Positions 9,275 through 17,403 of a DNA stretch of 64,000 bases are shown one piece after another. Numbering within the stretch: position 1 is the stretch's first letter; each line of letters begins with the position of its first letter. A model generated the notes under the pieces. That model saw only the letters and a list, made by a program, of their open reading frames with translations, was not told the DNA's origin and ran no database searches. Source of the DNA: Pseudoxanthomonas broegbernensis (lineage in GTDB: Bacteria > Pseudomonadota > Gammaproteobacteria > Xanthomonadales > Xanthomonadaceae); NCBI RefSeq assembly GCF_014202435.1, contig NZ_JACHGU010000003.1, forward strand, positions 124,001-188,000, read 5' to 3'. The position numbers were made by a program, and so were the translations under genes.

Positions 9275-9762
9275 CTACCCGGTCGCCATGCAGGAAACCT
9301 TGCCTTCCAGCTTGCCCCGCAGGTTCGTCGGCGAGACTGGCTGCGCGACGTCGGTATCCACCGCCGCCCCACCCTCTGGATAGAACTCCTCGAACGCCCC
9401 CTTCGCGATCCCCTCCCGCGCGACCTCATCCAATAGATGCCCTGATAGCTGTCGACGAACGCCCCGGTCGCCTGCAACACGCAGCCGAAGGAGCCGGAGG
9501 CCCAGAGCGCCTGGAACGGCAGGCCGTATTCACCCACGGCGTCCAGCCAGGCCAGCAGTTCATCTAAGTCCGGCCGCGGACCAAAGTCGGGCAGGCCGTC
9601 GTAGGCCAGCACAGACCAGGTATGGGCATCTTCCTGCCCCAGTGCTGGACACCCCTTGGCAACCGCACAGCGCACCGCGTCCGCGTCATCCACCTCGATC
9701 CACTGACCACTACCACCGTCCGCGCCGCTGCCGGCCTGGACTACAACACAGATCGGGGCCAT
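9275..9762 (-). pseudogene. ArdA-like antirestriction protein, frameshifted
   Basis: The ATG at 9762 has a good AGGAA ribosome-binding site. The first frame encodes an ArdA-type protein: a GQWIEVDDADAV segment, then LAYDGLPDFG (the place of the family's acidic DYE region), then ATGAFVDSYQGIYW, matching the ArdA pattern AFxDAYQGEY. After YQGIYW the frame turns into arginine-rich nonsense. The neighbouring frame continues sensibly as DEVAREGIAKGAFEEFYPEG down to a TAG at 9275, so one indel near 9430 breaks the gene. ArdA proteins mimic DNA and inhibit type I restriction enzymes; they are typical cargo of conjugative elements. Either a true pseudogene or a sequencing error; the family assignment is moderately sure. 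Confidence 0.65.
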
Positions 9763-9773
9763 AGGAAGTTCCT

Positions 9774-9803
9774 GAAAGAAGAAAGGCCGCACGAGGCGGC
9801 CTT
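9774..9803 (-). terminator. Rho-independent terminator after the lipoprotein gene
   Basis: On the minus strand, AAGGCCGC-CTCGT-GCGGCCTT is followed by a T-rich tract (TCTTCTTT). It sits between the lipoprotein gene and the ardA-like gene and ends the J-domain operon. Confidence 0.75.
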
Positions 9804-9864
9804 GGTGTTGGAGTCTGAACGCTGAAGGTGCCATTAGCTAAGAATAAGGCTGCAGCACCCCGAC

Positions 9865-10770
9865 TCAGTTGACGGGCTTGAGCTTGCCGTTGTGCAGCAG
9901 GTACTGGGTCTTCTGTTTCAGCGTGGGGCAGCAGTCGGAATCATCCGGACCGAGTGTCAGGGACGTCAGTTTGATCGTCTCATTCTCGATGATGAAGTCG
10001 CTGGTCGAGTTCCCAGTCCCACCCACCGGCAAGGCGTTGGCAAACTTCAGCAATCCATCGGCTTGTCGTAGGAACACGGCCAGGTACTGTGTCGAGATGT
10101 TCTCCGAAGGTATCTCGACCGAGAACAGGACGGCCGAGTCGTCAACCTTGTCGCCGTTGATGTCTCCTGCCACTACTTGGCGGGCATCCTTGAACTCATC
10201 GCCCATCACGGTACTGGCCGTGACCGCAATGGCACTCTCGATGACCGCATCATCGGGTGTAGCTACCTGTACCGGCTTCGGCTCGGCGGAGGCGGCCGAC
10301 TCGGACGAATTGACAACAGTTTCAATCTTGGAACATTCGGACTGCTTGGACTCGTCCAACGTCATCCCTAGCGGAACTTCGCATCCGGACAGATCGGCGG
10401 GGCTGGCCTTGGCGGAGACCGGCACCTCTTCGACCTTATAGAACGATTGGCACTTGCCCGAATGATAGATGCGGGAAAGAACAGCCACCTGGCTCTCCGT
10501 CGTCATCCGATACAGTGGAACATCGTCTTGGAACCTTTCACTCATCAGCATCGCACGGCGAGCAAGGCTTCCGCCTTCGGCTTCCATCTGCTTCATATAG
10601 GGAATGACCTTCTGCATGGCAATGTCACCCTCCCTTGGTTGCTCTAGAAGTGTCGCTGCCTTAGCGCATTTGAAGGCTTCGTATACCTTGTCCTCTGGAC
10701 CACTCCAACAACCCGAAAGAAGTAGAATCAACACTGCTACAGCAGAAAATTTCACGTTGCTTCCGTTCAT
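9865..10770 (-). CDS. Hypothetical lipoprotein
   Basis: 301 residues with a lipoprotein signal peptide: a hydrophobic stretch ending in LLLSGC, the Cys being the predicted lipidation site. The mature part is polar. Its centre has an Asp-rich segment, VVAGDINGDKVDDSAVL, that resembles the calcium-binding FG-GAP/dockerin-like DxNxDxxxD pattern. The C-terminal domain would sit in the periplasm. It is the last gene of a three-gene minus-strand operon and starts next to the stop of the small membrane protein upstream. No family is recognised. The three genes have lower GC and more varied codons than the core genes, suggesting acquisition. Confidence 0.75.
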   Translation of the reverse strand: MNGSNVKFSAVAVLILLLSGCWSGPEDKVYEAFKCAKAATLLEQPREGDIAMQKVIPYMKQMEAEGGSLARRAMLMSERFQDDVPLYRMTTESQVAVLSRIYHSGKCQSFYKVEEVPVSAKASPADLSGCEVPLGMTLDESKQSECSKIETVVNSSESAASAEPKPVQVATPDDAVIESAIAVTASTVMGDEFKDARQVVAGDINGDKVDDSAVLFSVEIPSENISTQYLAVFLRQADGLLKFANALPVGGTGNSTSDFIIENETIKLTSLTLGPDDSDCCPTLKQKTQYLLHNGKLKPVN

Positions 10771-10986
10771 TCACCTTCTCCGACCATGCAGCAAGATTGC
10801 TGTAACCACCACGAGCATCAAAACGCCACCTATCAGGCGGCCGAGCGCCGGGAACATGACGGCCGGCCACACCACGGCACTACCCAGGTTGGCAAAGAAT
10901 CCATCGTGGGAATGCCTGCTGAAGATCTCGAAATAGATCAACGCAATCACTACAGTAACGCCGTAGATCTTGAAGAATGCCTTCAT
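10771..10986 (-). CDS. Small two-helix membrane protein
   Basis: 71 residues with two predicted transmembrane helices (IYGVTVVIALIYFEIF and LIGGVLMLVVVTAILL) and a positively charged tail (HGRRR). A GGGGGA ribosome-binding site supports the ATG at 10986. It lies 22 bases after the J-domain gene and abuts the lipoprotein gene, so all three are probably one transcript. Function unknown; the gene order suggests an inner-membrane link between a cytoplasmic co-chaperone-like protein and a periplasmic lipoprotein. Confidence 0.65.
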   Translation of the reverse strand: MKAFFKIYGVTVVIALIYFEIFSRHSHDGFFANLGSAVVWPAVMFPALGRLIGGVLMLVVVTAILLHGRRR

Positions 10987-11008
10987 TCGTCCCCCTATTG
11001 GCTTTTGA

Positions 11009-12799
11009 TCAATTTCTGTCCTGCAGATGCCGGTTCACGACCCCGAACAGCTGCCTGAGATCGCGCTGATCGGGCATGTTCAGTTCGGCGAAGCGACGGC
11101 CTTCGATGTAGACGTACTTTCCTTCGGCGGCGATCTCGGACACATCCATCCAAAGTCGCGCATCGGATGGCTCGAAAGGTGCCTTGGTCCGGATCTCCGA
11201 TTCGGTAATCAGCACGCCGTCGGCTGCCCCGCCGAACAGGGTGTTGTCAATCAGCGCGATGACCTCTTTCGGGTGTAGCCCGTAGCCATAGCTGCCCAAA
11301 GCGCCATTGAGTTTCTTCAGCGGAATGTTCGGGGTTACGAACACCCGCTCTAGAGGTTCTGCATTGAATCTCATTCCCTTCAGCGCCTCCCGGAGAGTCG
11401 TCTGCCGCGGCGGCGGCGATTGTGGAGGCGGTGACTCAGAGCGCGAAGACCGACGTCCCTGCGCACGGTCATGCTTGGACCAGTTCTCAGGGCCTTTGTC
11501 ACCCTCAATAAAAGCTTCGAGCCACGCCCCGGTGTGGCCTTCACACTGTCGGATAAGCTTCTGACAACTTACCTCCGACAACCCCATACTTGACATGATG
11601 TGAAACAAGACATCCCTGCGCGGCTTCTTCAGATCGATCCCATCCGCCTCTCCGTCCCGATGAAAGAACATGAGGGACGTCATTCGGATATCTTCTTCCG
11701 TCTCAAGCCCTCTTCCGAATACTCGGGAGAAAGCCTTTTGGAACTCTCCCTTGTAGGCATTGCTGAACTCATGTAGATCTGAGAAGTCCTCCCCGAATAG
11801 TTCCTTGAATGACCGGGGAAGCCCGGAGAGTCCGTAGTAGTGCAACATCAGCAAGATGGCCAATGAAAGCTCGACGACATACGCATCAATTGGTCCGCGC
11901 CTCTGTTTCTGGAAAGCCTCAAGTGCAGCCTTCAATTCAGAAGAATGCTCGGCAACGCAGAGCATCTGGCGATCGATCAGCGTATCAATGAGAAGCGCTC
12001 CATCCTCAAGCCCAGACCGCAACGCCCCTAAGGCTTGACGATGGATGGTCAATAGACGTTCTGCGCTCGAACCGGCATATGGGCTATTCGCCTCGCCTGA
12101 GGCGCGACCCGTGGGTGACGACGACGGTGACGAGCTGAGCGCGTTAGCCAGGCGTGCGGAAAAGGTCAGCATCGCCAGGTGTTCGACCACGTCGGCCTTG
12201 AAGAACTCCTCACCGTTGATCATCACCCGGCTGTGCGATCCCGGCTCCACCAACCGGATGTCCCGGAACAGGATCCGACGCGGTGCTTCGAACTTCTGCT
12301 TGCAGTAGATCGCATCACCGGTGACCAGCAGGCCCTCTTTGGCCCCTCCGAATACGGTGTCGTCCAGAAGGACAAGCACATCACGCGGCGAGACAGTCGG
12401 CGCATAAGAGGAAATAGCCCCTTCCAGCTTCTTGCGTGGGATCTTGGGCCGCGCATACATGTTGTCGTGGAACCACTCCCACTCCGGCTTCAACAGAATG
12501 GACGCCACATCCGGAATACCGACCTCGGCGGAGGTCTGTGGCTCGGGCACCGGAGGCGACCGACTCCCGGAACGCGCTGAAGCCGCGCGCTGGTCGAACT
12601 CCGCCCGCGTCTGCGGCTCGTTGAGCACCCGGTAGGCTTGGTTAACCTCCTGCATCTTCCCCGTCGCCCACGCCTGGGTTTCGGCGTCGGATTGGGCGTA
12701 GCGGTCCGGGTGGTACTGACTGCGTCGGCCCTTGTAGGCCAGTTCGATCTCATCGCGCCCAGCGTTCGGACGGACGCCCAGAATGTCGTAAGGATCCAT
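11009..12799 (-). CDS. J-domain protein with a duplicated C-terminal module
   Basis: 596 residues from the ATG at 12799 (AGGGGGAAG ribosome-binding site; an ATG nine codons upstream is possible). Residues 1-70 form a DnaJ domain with the HPD motif at 30-32, which would stimulate an Hsp70 ATPase. A roughly 110-residue module follows twice, at about 105-215 and 480-595. Both copies share the order IPxKKLxGAxxSY, P(R/K)(D/E)V, L(D/I)DxTxFGGAxxGxL(V/I)T and KxxFE. A helical region lies between them. The repeated module has the look of a ligand or lipid-binding beta domain, but I do not recognise it. The gene heads an operon with a small membrane protein and a lipoprotein. Substrate and role are unknown. 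Confidence 0.75.
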   Translation of the reverse strand: MDPYDILGVRPNAGRDEIELAYKGRRSQYHPDRYAQSDAETQAWATGKMQEVNQAYRVLNEPQTRAEFDQRAASARSGSRSPPVPEPQTSAEVGIPDVASILLKPEWEWFHDNMYARPKIPRKKLEGAISSYAPTVSPRDVLVLLDDTVFGGAKEGLLVTGDAIYCKQKFEAPRRILFRDIRLVEPGSHSRVMINGEEFFKADVVEHLAMLTFSARLANALSSSPSSSPTGRASGEANSPYAGSSAERLLTIHRQALGALRSGLEDGALLIDTLIDRQMLCVAEHSSELKAALEAFQKQRRGPIDAYVVELSLAILLMLHYYGLSGLPRSFKELFGEDFSDLHEFSNAYKGEFQKAFSRVFGRGLETEEDIRMTSLMFFHRDGEADGIDLKKPRRDVLFHIMSSMGLSEVSCQKLIRQCEGHTGAWLEAFIEGDKGPENWSKHDRAQGRRSSRSESPPPQSPPPRQTTLREALKGMRFNAEPLERVFVTPNIPLKKLNGALGSYGYGLHPKEVIALIDNTLFGGAADGVLITESEIRTKAPFEPSDARLWMDVSEIAAEGKYVYIEGRRFAELNMPDQRDLRQLFGVVNRHLQDRN

Positions 12800-12860
12800 G
12801 CTGACTTTCTTCCCCCTGTTTCTCATCGCCCACCCAGCTACAGCCAGGCGGGCTCTCTGC

Positions 12861-12913
12861 TTGACACGATCCAGACCTCTATCTCAAAAATAGAGTCTGC
12901 CACACCAATAGAG
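12861..12913. promoter_or_regulatory. Half-site cluster upstream of the XRE regulator
   Basis: The divergent gap between the J-domain gene and the XRE gene contains CTCTAT (12877-12882) and two copies of ATAGAG (12890-12895 and 12908-12913). The first pair forms an inverted repeat with a seven-base spacer. A TTGACA hexamer lies at 12861-12866. This is the arrangement expected of an operator for the adjacent regulator; no clear -10 box is seen. Confidence 0.4.
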
Positions 12914-12955
12914 GCTTCGTCATGATCCGGGGCGTACCCACCCCACCTGCGCCCG

Positions 12956-13366
12956 GTGCCCGATTCCTCGCCCCGCTCCCTGTTCGCCGCTCGCCTGATC
13001 CAGGCGCGGCAGCTGCGTGGCCTGAGCCAACGTGCACTGGGCGATCGCATGGGCCTGGGTAAGGACAAGGGCTCGTCGCGGATCAACCGCTACGAGCACC
13101 AGGTCACGGCGATCGGCTTCGACAACCTGGGCCTGCTGGCCCAACTGCTAGACGTGCCCGTGGCCTACCTGCTGGCCGACGATGCCGCCATGGCCGATGC
13201 CATCCTGGCGCTGGCCCAGGCCGATGAAGGCCAGCGCGATGTCCTGGCCGCATTGATCCCGGCGCTGCTTCAGGATCCAGCCCTGTTGCCCAAGCTGGCC
13301 CAGCTGCTGCAGCTGCCCAAGCGGGACCAGACCAAGGCACTGAAGGATTTGGCCGACAAGGACTGA
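12956..13366 (+). CDS. XRE-family helix-turn-helix regulator
   Basis: 136 residues with an N-terminal HTH (about residues 8-70): IQARQLRGLSQRALGDRMGL, then INRYEHQVTAI and LLDVPVAYLLADD, the standard XRE layout. A helical, leucine-rich C-terminal half (LAALIPALLQDPALLPKLAQ) probably dimerises. The start is a GTG; the ATG upstream is in another frame. Half-site repeats upstream suggest autoregulation. It sits among plasmid or ICE-type genes (radC-like, DUF932), so it may control the element. Confidence 0.8.
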   Translation: MPDSSPRSLFAARLIQARQLRGLSQRALGDRMGLGKDKGSSRINRYEHQVTAIGFDNLGLLAQLLDVPVAYLLADDAAMADAILALAQADEGQRDVLAALIPALLQDPALLPKLAQLLQLPKRDQTKALKDLADKD

Positions 13367-13373
13367 CGGCAGG

Positions 13374-13687
13374 TCAGCCCCGCTCAATCGCGGCATCCAC
13401 AATGCCACGCAGGTTCGCCCCGCCTCCGCCAACTCACCACCCCGCAGCAGATGGGTGCCGTAGGCGTATCCGAACGGCTCGGCCACCTCGTAGCACCACA
13501 TGCCCGGGAACTGCCCCTCCTTTGCCTGCCAGGCCTGATCCAGGCACTCGACCGGATCGATGCATGCCTGGATGAATCCCAGCTCGCCCTCGAAGCGGGA
13601 GCTATCGATGTCGCCATAGTCGACCAGCGCTTGCCTGGCTCCGATGGCCACGTAGGCCAGATCGAGCGTATGGGCCACCTTCACCAT
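13374..13687 (-). pseudogene. Short hypothetical gene with a probable one-base deletion
   Basis: The frame from ATG 13687 encodes a plausible protein (VKVAHTLDLAYVAIGARQAL through FGYAYGTHLLRGGELAEAG). It then drifts into the reverse of the XRE gene. One extra G in the GGGGCG run near 13430 would give GANLRGIVDAAIERG and a TGA at 13374, a clean 105-residue product that ends just before the XRE gene. I therefore read it as a frameshifted small gene. No function is recognised. Its neighbours are plasmid-type genes. Confidence 0.5.
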
Positions 13688-13750
13688 CGTTCTGTCCCAA
13701 GAAGTGCCCGGCCCGCAGGCCGGGCGCTATGCCGTACCCGGATTGCAGTC

Positions 13751-14257
13751 CTATATCAGTCCCCGGGCCGCCATCGAGATCGCATCCCCCGCCGTCACCA
13801 CGAAGTGATCCAGCAACCGGATATCCACCAGCCCCAAGGCCGCCTTCAGCCGGGTCGTCAGGACACGATCGGCCTCGGAGGGCTCGGCGTGGCCGCTGGG
13901 ATGGTTGTGGGCCAGCAGGACCGCAGCAGCGTTCAACGCCAACGCCCGCTGGACCACGATGCGCGGATGCACCTCGGCCCCATCGATGGAACCGGAGAAC
14001 AGCCGCTCCACCGCGAGCAGACGATGCCGGGTATCGAGGAAGGCGACCTCGAAGTGCTCCCGCCCCTCACCTCCCAACCGCATGCGGAAAAAGGCGCTGC
14101 AGGTGGCCACATCACCCAGGCAAGCCCCTTGGCCCAGGATCCTCCGCTCCAGCAGCCGCAGCGCCCGGGCAATAGCCCGGTCCTCCCGCGCCCGGGCCTC
14201 GATTGAGGAGACCACCCGGACGGCGGTCGGCGCACGTACACGTGACCGGGCCTGCAT
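13751..14257 (-). CDS. RadC-like JAB-domain protein
   Basis: 168 residues with the RadC/JAB signature HNHPSGHAEPSEAD, which carries the metal-binding His-x-His and Asp of the JAMM motif, after VVQRALALNAAAVLLA. It lacks the N-terminal UPF0758 helix-hairpin part of chromosomal RadC and is close to the short form found on integrative elements. Despite the name, a DNA repair role is doubtful; the biochemical role is not known. Its ATG overlaps the stop of the DUF932 gene by one base, so the two form an operon. Confidence 0.85.
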   Translation of the reverse strand: MQARSRVRAPTAVRVVSSIEARAREDRAIARALRLLERRILGQGACLGDVATCSAFFRMRLGGEGREHFEVAFLDTRHRLLAVERLFSGSIDGAEVHPRIVVQRALALNAAAVLLAHNHPSGHAEPSEADRVLTTRLKAALGLVDIRLLDHFVVTAGDAISMAARGLI

Positions 14258-15213
14258 CAGGCCACCAGCTTCATCACTTCATCCCAGGCCCGCTGCTTGA
14301 TCTGGGCACCGGCCCCGAACCAAGCTGCATCCCGGCGATGATCGTCGCTGCGTGCGCGGCGATGGTGGTCGACGAACTCGGTCACGCTGTTGAGCAGGCC
14401 CCACGCCGTACCACGGCTGGAGGCCATCAGAGCACCCCGTCCACTGCCCTCGTACAGCGAGCGCACGTTGGCCATGGCCTGCTCGTTGACCACCATGGCC
14501 TTGCCGTCCGGTGCGGCGTAGGTGAGCACCCGGCGCAGCAGCCCTTCCACCGAATCCGGATCCACCGGCCGTTCCACCAGCGCCTTCATCCGGGCCACGA
14601 ACCCATCCCAGGACGACACTGTGATACCCAGCTGCCGCTTCACCACATCCGGGTCGAACTGGCTGCGGTGCGGCACCTTGATCGCCCCGGTGGCGTTGCC
14701 CAATGCGATGGACAGGGTGTTGTTGCAGACCACCCGGACCGAGGTGAATTGCGCGGTGGTGGCCAGCGTGCCGTCACAGGCGGTGGCCAGCAGCAGGTAG
14801 CCGTCCACCTTGTCCCGGCCCTTGAGCGTGGTGCTCTGTCCGGTCCGGGCCAGCGCCCAGAACTTGCGACCCTGGCGCAACACGCCGGCGGTTTCCAGCT
14901 CGAAGCCATTGCTGGCGGTCAGGTCCCGGTAGAACTCCAGGATCTGGCCCGGCTGCACGACCTGGAAGCGCTTAGATACCACCGACAGCGGCATGCGGGT
15001 GTCGGAGCGGTACAGCACCTTCTGTTCCGGGAAGGCGTGAATGGCACCGATGGCATTGTTGCCGGCCACATAACGGACTTCCGCCTCCTCGATTTTCCAG
15101 TCCATGCCAGCTTGCCTTTTCCAGACATCAATCGACTGCCGCGGCGCCAGTTGGTTACCCATACCATGCCAAGGCCTCTCACCGGTATAGGCCATCATCT
15201 CCACTAAATGCAT
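14257..15213 (-). CDS. DUF932 (phage/plasmid-like) protein
   Basis: 318 residues of the DUF932/TIGR03299 family, recognised by MAYTGERPWHGMGNQL near the start and the VRVVCNNTLSIAL motif in the middle. It is common on plasmids, ICEs and phages; function unknown. A GAGGAAACGGCA ribosome-binding site decides for the ATG at 15213 rather than the one 11 codons upstream. It is paired with the radC-like gene and marks this stretch as derived from a mobile element. Confidence 0.85.
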   Translation of the reverse strand: MHLVEMMAYTGERPWHGMGNQLAPRQSIDVWKRQAGMDWKIEEAEVRYVAGNNAIGAIHAFPEQKVLYRSDTRMPLSVVSKRFQVVQPGQILEFYRDLTASNGFELETAGVLRQGRKFWALARTGQSTTLKGRDKVDGYLLLATACDGTLATTAQFTSVRVVCNNTLSIALGNATGAIKVPHRSQFDPDVVKRQLGITVSSWDGFVARMKALVERPVDPDSVEGLLRRVLTYAAPDGKAMVVNEQAMANVRSLYEGSGRGALMASSRGTAWGLLNSVTEFVDHHRRARSDDHRRDAAWFGAGAQIKQRAWDEVMKLVA

Positions 15214-15243
15214 TGCCGTTTCCTCGTTGTAGACGACATAACG

Positions 15244-15273
15244 CACAAGGCCCGGATGGTGCCGGGCCTTGTG
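15244..15273. terminator. Strong hairpin upstream of the DUF932 gene
   Basis: Perfect 12-bp stem (CACAAGGCCCGG / CCGGGCCTTGTG) with a six-base loop and no clear T tract. It lies between the small membrane ORF and the DUF932 ribosome-binding site, so it could end the upstream transcript or act in the DUF932 leader. Confidence 0.45.
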
Positions 15274-15297
15274 TGAGGTACCAAGGGTATTGGTGGA

Positions 15298-15426
15298 TCA
15301 GTCAAACGGATCGACCAATTCACCGCATCTGCCGCAGGTCGTGCTCGCCGTGCATTTCATGACGCCGGCCAGGATCGCCGTGGCCACAACCATCACGCAA
15401 TAGATCAGCTCGACCTTGCTTTTCAT
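15298..15426 (-). CDS. Possible small membrane peptide
   Basis: 42 codons: MKSKVELIYCVMVVATAILA, then a GVMKC stretch and a CGRCGELVDPFD tail with a Cys pair. One transmembrane helix is predicted. It is followed by the hairpin at 15244-15273. No family is recognised and the ribosome-binding site is weak; it could be a chance frame. Confidence 0.3.
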   Translation of the reverse strand: MKSKVELIYCVMVVATAILAGVMKCTASTTCGRCGELVDPFD

Positions 15427-15542
15427 CTTCAAGGGCTCTCGCAAAGACGCTAACGGCGCAGCGCCCGGACGCGAAGTCAGTAACACTGGCTTCAAGAGAG
15501 TATTATAGATTTCAGATTTATTTCATTGATCTAATCTACCCA

Positions 15543-15975
15543 CTAAGGTTCTGCGATCTTGCTGTCGGCACCCCCGATAGCAAGATCGCCGTAGTACCGT
15601 AAGAATGGACAGTTACTGACCAGCATCGCCACGGCAAGCGGATCGCGTAGGCTCGACCGACTCGGAAGGATGGAAATTAGCGCCGAATGGTCATGTGTGG
15701 GTATGGGGCCGACGGTGACAGTTGGATGCATCGGGGAATCCCTACAAGTCACCACGGTTCCCGCCGACTGCTCTAGTCCTACCCCTGCGGCAATCTGTCT
15801 GCGTCCCGGCAGCCCGACCTTTGCGCCTAACACGGACGCCGCTCAGCAACGGAAACTGGTCGCGACCTTGAGCAAGTCGTCAAGCTGCGCCGGGGCGTCT
15901 TCGGAGGTCTGCGATGCTCGATCGAGCGTATGCTGACAAAACTAGACCACATACAGAAGGAACGAATCTAGGACC
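15543..15975. other. Intergenic region upstream of the QxK nuclease-like gene
   Basis: About 430 bases. Open frames exist on both strands, but their composition is not protein-like and none has a good ribosome-binding site, so I call no gene. The promoter of the plus-strand gene at 15976 should lie at the right end. Confidence 0.35.
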
Positions 15976-16977
15976 ATGTCGATCTCCAGCCTCCTGGACT
16001 CATACGAAAAGGCCAGCCTTTACTCAGGCGCCAACGCAGCGATTTGGTACTCGCATCATCTGGCCAACCGACTGGCCAAGGTGGCGGCACGAGAAGAGGA
16101 CTATGTTGCAACGCTGGTGACTGATGGCTTGCTGCACCTCGCCGAACGATGGTCCAAATTGCTGGAACCCAGACGGATCGCGATTCACGTCGCGGGCGTC
16201 TTTTGCCACGGGCATCCCCAGGTCGCGTTCGGCAACTCGAGCAGCCAGGTGGAACTGGCTGACCTGCTGATCGTCCATCGACACGCATCCAGGAACCGCA
16301 GCACAGCGCGCGCAATCCTGCTGCAAGCGAAGATGTCAACGGATGGAACGCTAGCGCTCGCATCGGACGACAAGCAGTTGGAACTCTATTCGAAATGGCC
16401 CCCATTCCGGTTTGTTACCGGCGGCCTCGCCTCTGGTGATAGGGATCTCAACGAGAAAGGAAAAGGCTCCCGATACGCGCTGATTCTTCAAGGCAGCGCC
16501 TACCCCGAGCAGATCACATGGGCCGACCAGTGCCCGTGGGCGGCCAGCGTGGCCAACCGCCAGCTCTCCGCCGCCAGTTCCCTGGCGAAGCTGCTCGGCG
16601 ACATGCTGCTCGGGAAGGAGGGCCGCCCGTTCCGGCAGGACAGACCCCGCGATCAATGGTCAAGGATGATCCTGGAACTCCTGCGCGTCACCGGCAAGCG
16701 CACCTACAAGCGAACGAACATCGGTCGTGGCGATACGCCTCGGCTCGCGGCCGGGCCAACGGCCGCGGCCGGACTCATGTTCATGGCGTCGGGAACACTT
16801 CCCGCCCGCGTGCCTCCGCAGGCCCACGTTCGGTCATTCTCGCGTCGCTTCTTCGCAGCCGCCCCCTTGGCTGACAACGGCGGCGACAGGATCGACGACT
16901 TGCCCCGATCACCTGGTCAGGCAGGAGAAGGAGGAGTCTCCACGCTGATCATCGAGACATCCGAGATCAACGACTAG
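15976..16977 (+). CDS. Predicted nuclease-like protein (QxK motif), function unknown
   Basis: 333 residues, no named family recognised. The middle contains VELADLLIVHRH followed about 20 residues later by AILLQAKMS. The acidic-strand pattern Glu...Asp then Gln-x-Lys fits the Mrr branch of PD-(D/E)xK nucleases. The N-terminus is helical (SSLLDSYEKASLYSGANAAI) and the C-terminal third is basic. It is separated by 177 bases from a small gene and a lipoprotein gene on the same strand, and lies next to a DUF4062/protease pair on the other strand. The context suggests a defence or mobile-element protein. The nuclease call is a motif-level inference. Confidence 0.55.
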   Translation: MSISSLLDSYEKASLYSGANAAIWYSHHLANRLAKVAAREEDYVATLVTDGLLHLAERWSKLLEPRRIAIHVAGVFCHGHPQVAFGNSSSQVELADLLIVHRHASRNRSTARAILLQAKMSTDGTLALASDDKQLELYSKWPPFRFVTGGLASGDRDLNEKGKGSRYALILQGSAYPEQITWADQCPWAASVANRQLSAASSLAKLLGDMLLGKEGRPFRQDRPRDQWSRMILELLRVTGKRTYKRTNIGRGDTPRLAAGPTAAAGLMFMASGTLPARVPPQAHVRSFSRRFFAAAPLADNGGDRIDDLPRSPGQAGEGGVSTLIIETSEIND

Positions 16978-17154
16978 ATTCGCACGATTGCGTCGGCCGC
17001 CAAGCAGGGGTGCATGCGACCGATCCAGCACACCGCCGCAGTCGGCCGGGACCGTCCCACCATGCAATCCCCCGGCATGACTGGCCGACCATCGGTGTCC
17101 TCGTGATTGCTCTATCATCGTTGGGAGGGGAAATCGGCACATGGGGAAAGGGAC

Positions 17155-17403
17155 ATGCCGTTGGACTATACGGGGAAGTACGTACTGCGCCGGTCGGTCG
17201 ATAGCGACACAAATTACTACCAAGCCTATGAGATCGCTGACCAGGCCGAGGATCTCGACGGCATCGAGTACGTGGGTACCGCTCCTATCCCTATCAGCAA
17301 GGGCGACTACGAGGCCATCGTGGTGGCGGGTACCAAGCGCCGCGTCGAGTTGCCGAACAACAACAGCTACGTGATGTGGGTGTACCTGCTGGAGGCCCGG
17401 TAG
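17155..17403 (+). CDS. Small hypothetical protein
   Basis: 82 residues; the GGGAAAGGGAC leader gives a fair ribosome-binding site for the ATG at 17155. The sequence (LDYTGKYVLRRSVDSDTNYY, ending in VMWVYLLEAR) looks soluble and beta-rich. No family is recognised. Its stop directly abuts the start of the lipoprotein gene, so the two are co-expressed. Confidence 0.6.
   Translation: MPLDYTGKYVLRRSVDSDTNYYQAYEIADQAEDLDGIEYVGTAPIPISKGDYEAIVVAGTKRRVELPNNNSYVMWVYLLEAR

Noticed and set aside
15298-15426. Hok-like toxin
   Set aside because: Length and one hydrophobic helix fit, but the characteristic conserved Cys/Tyr positions and an antisense RNA are not seen; kept only as a possible small membrane peptide.
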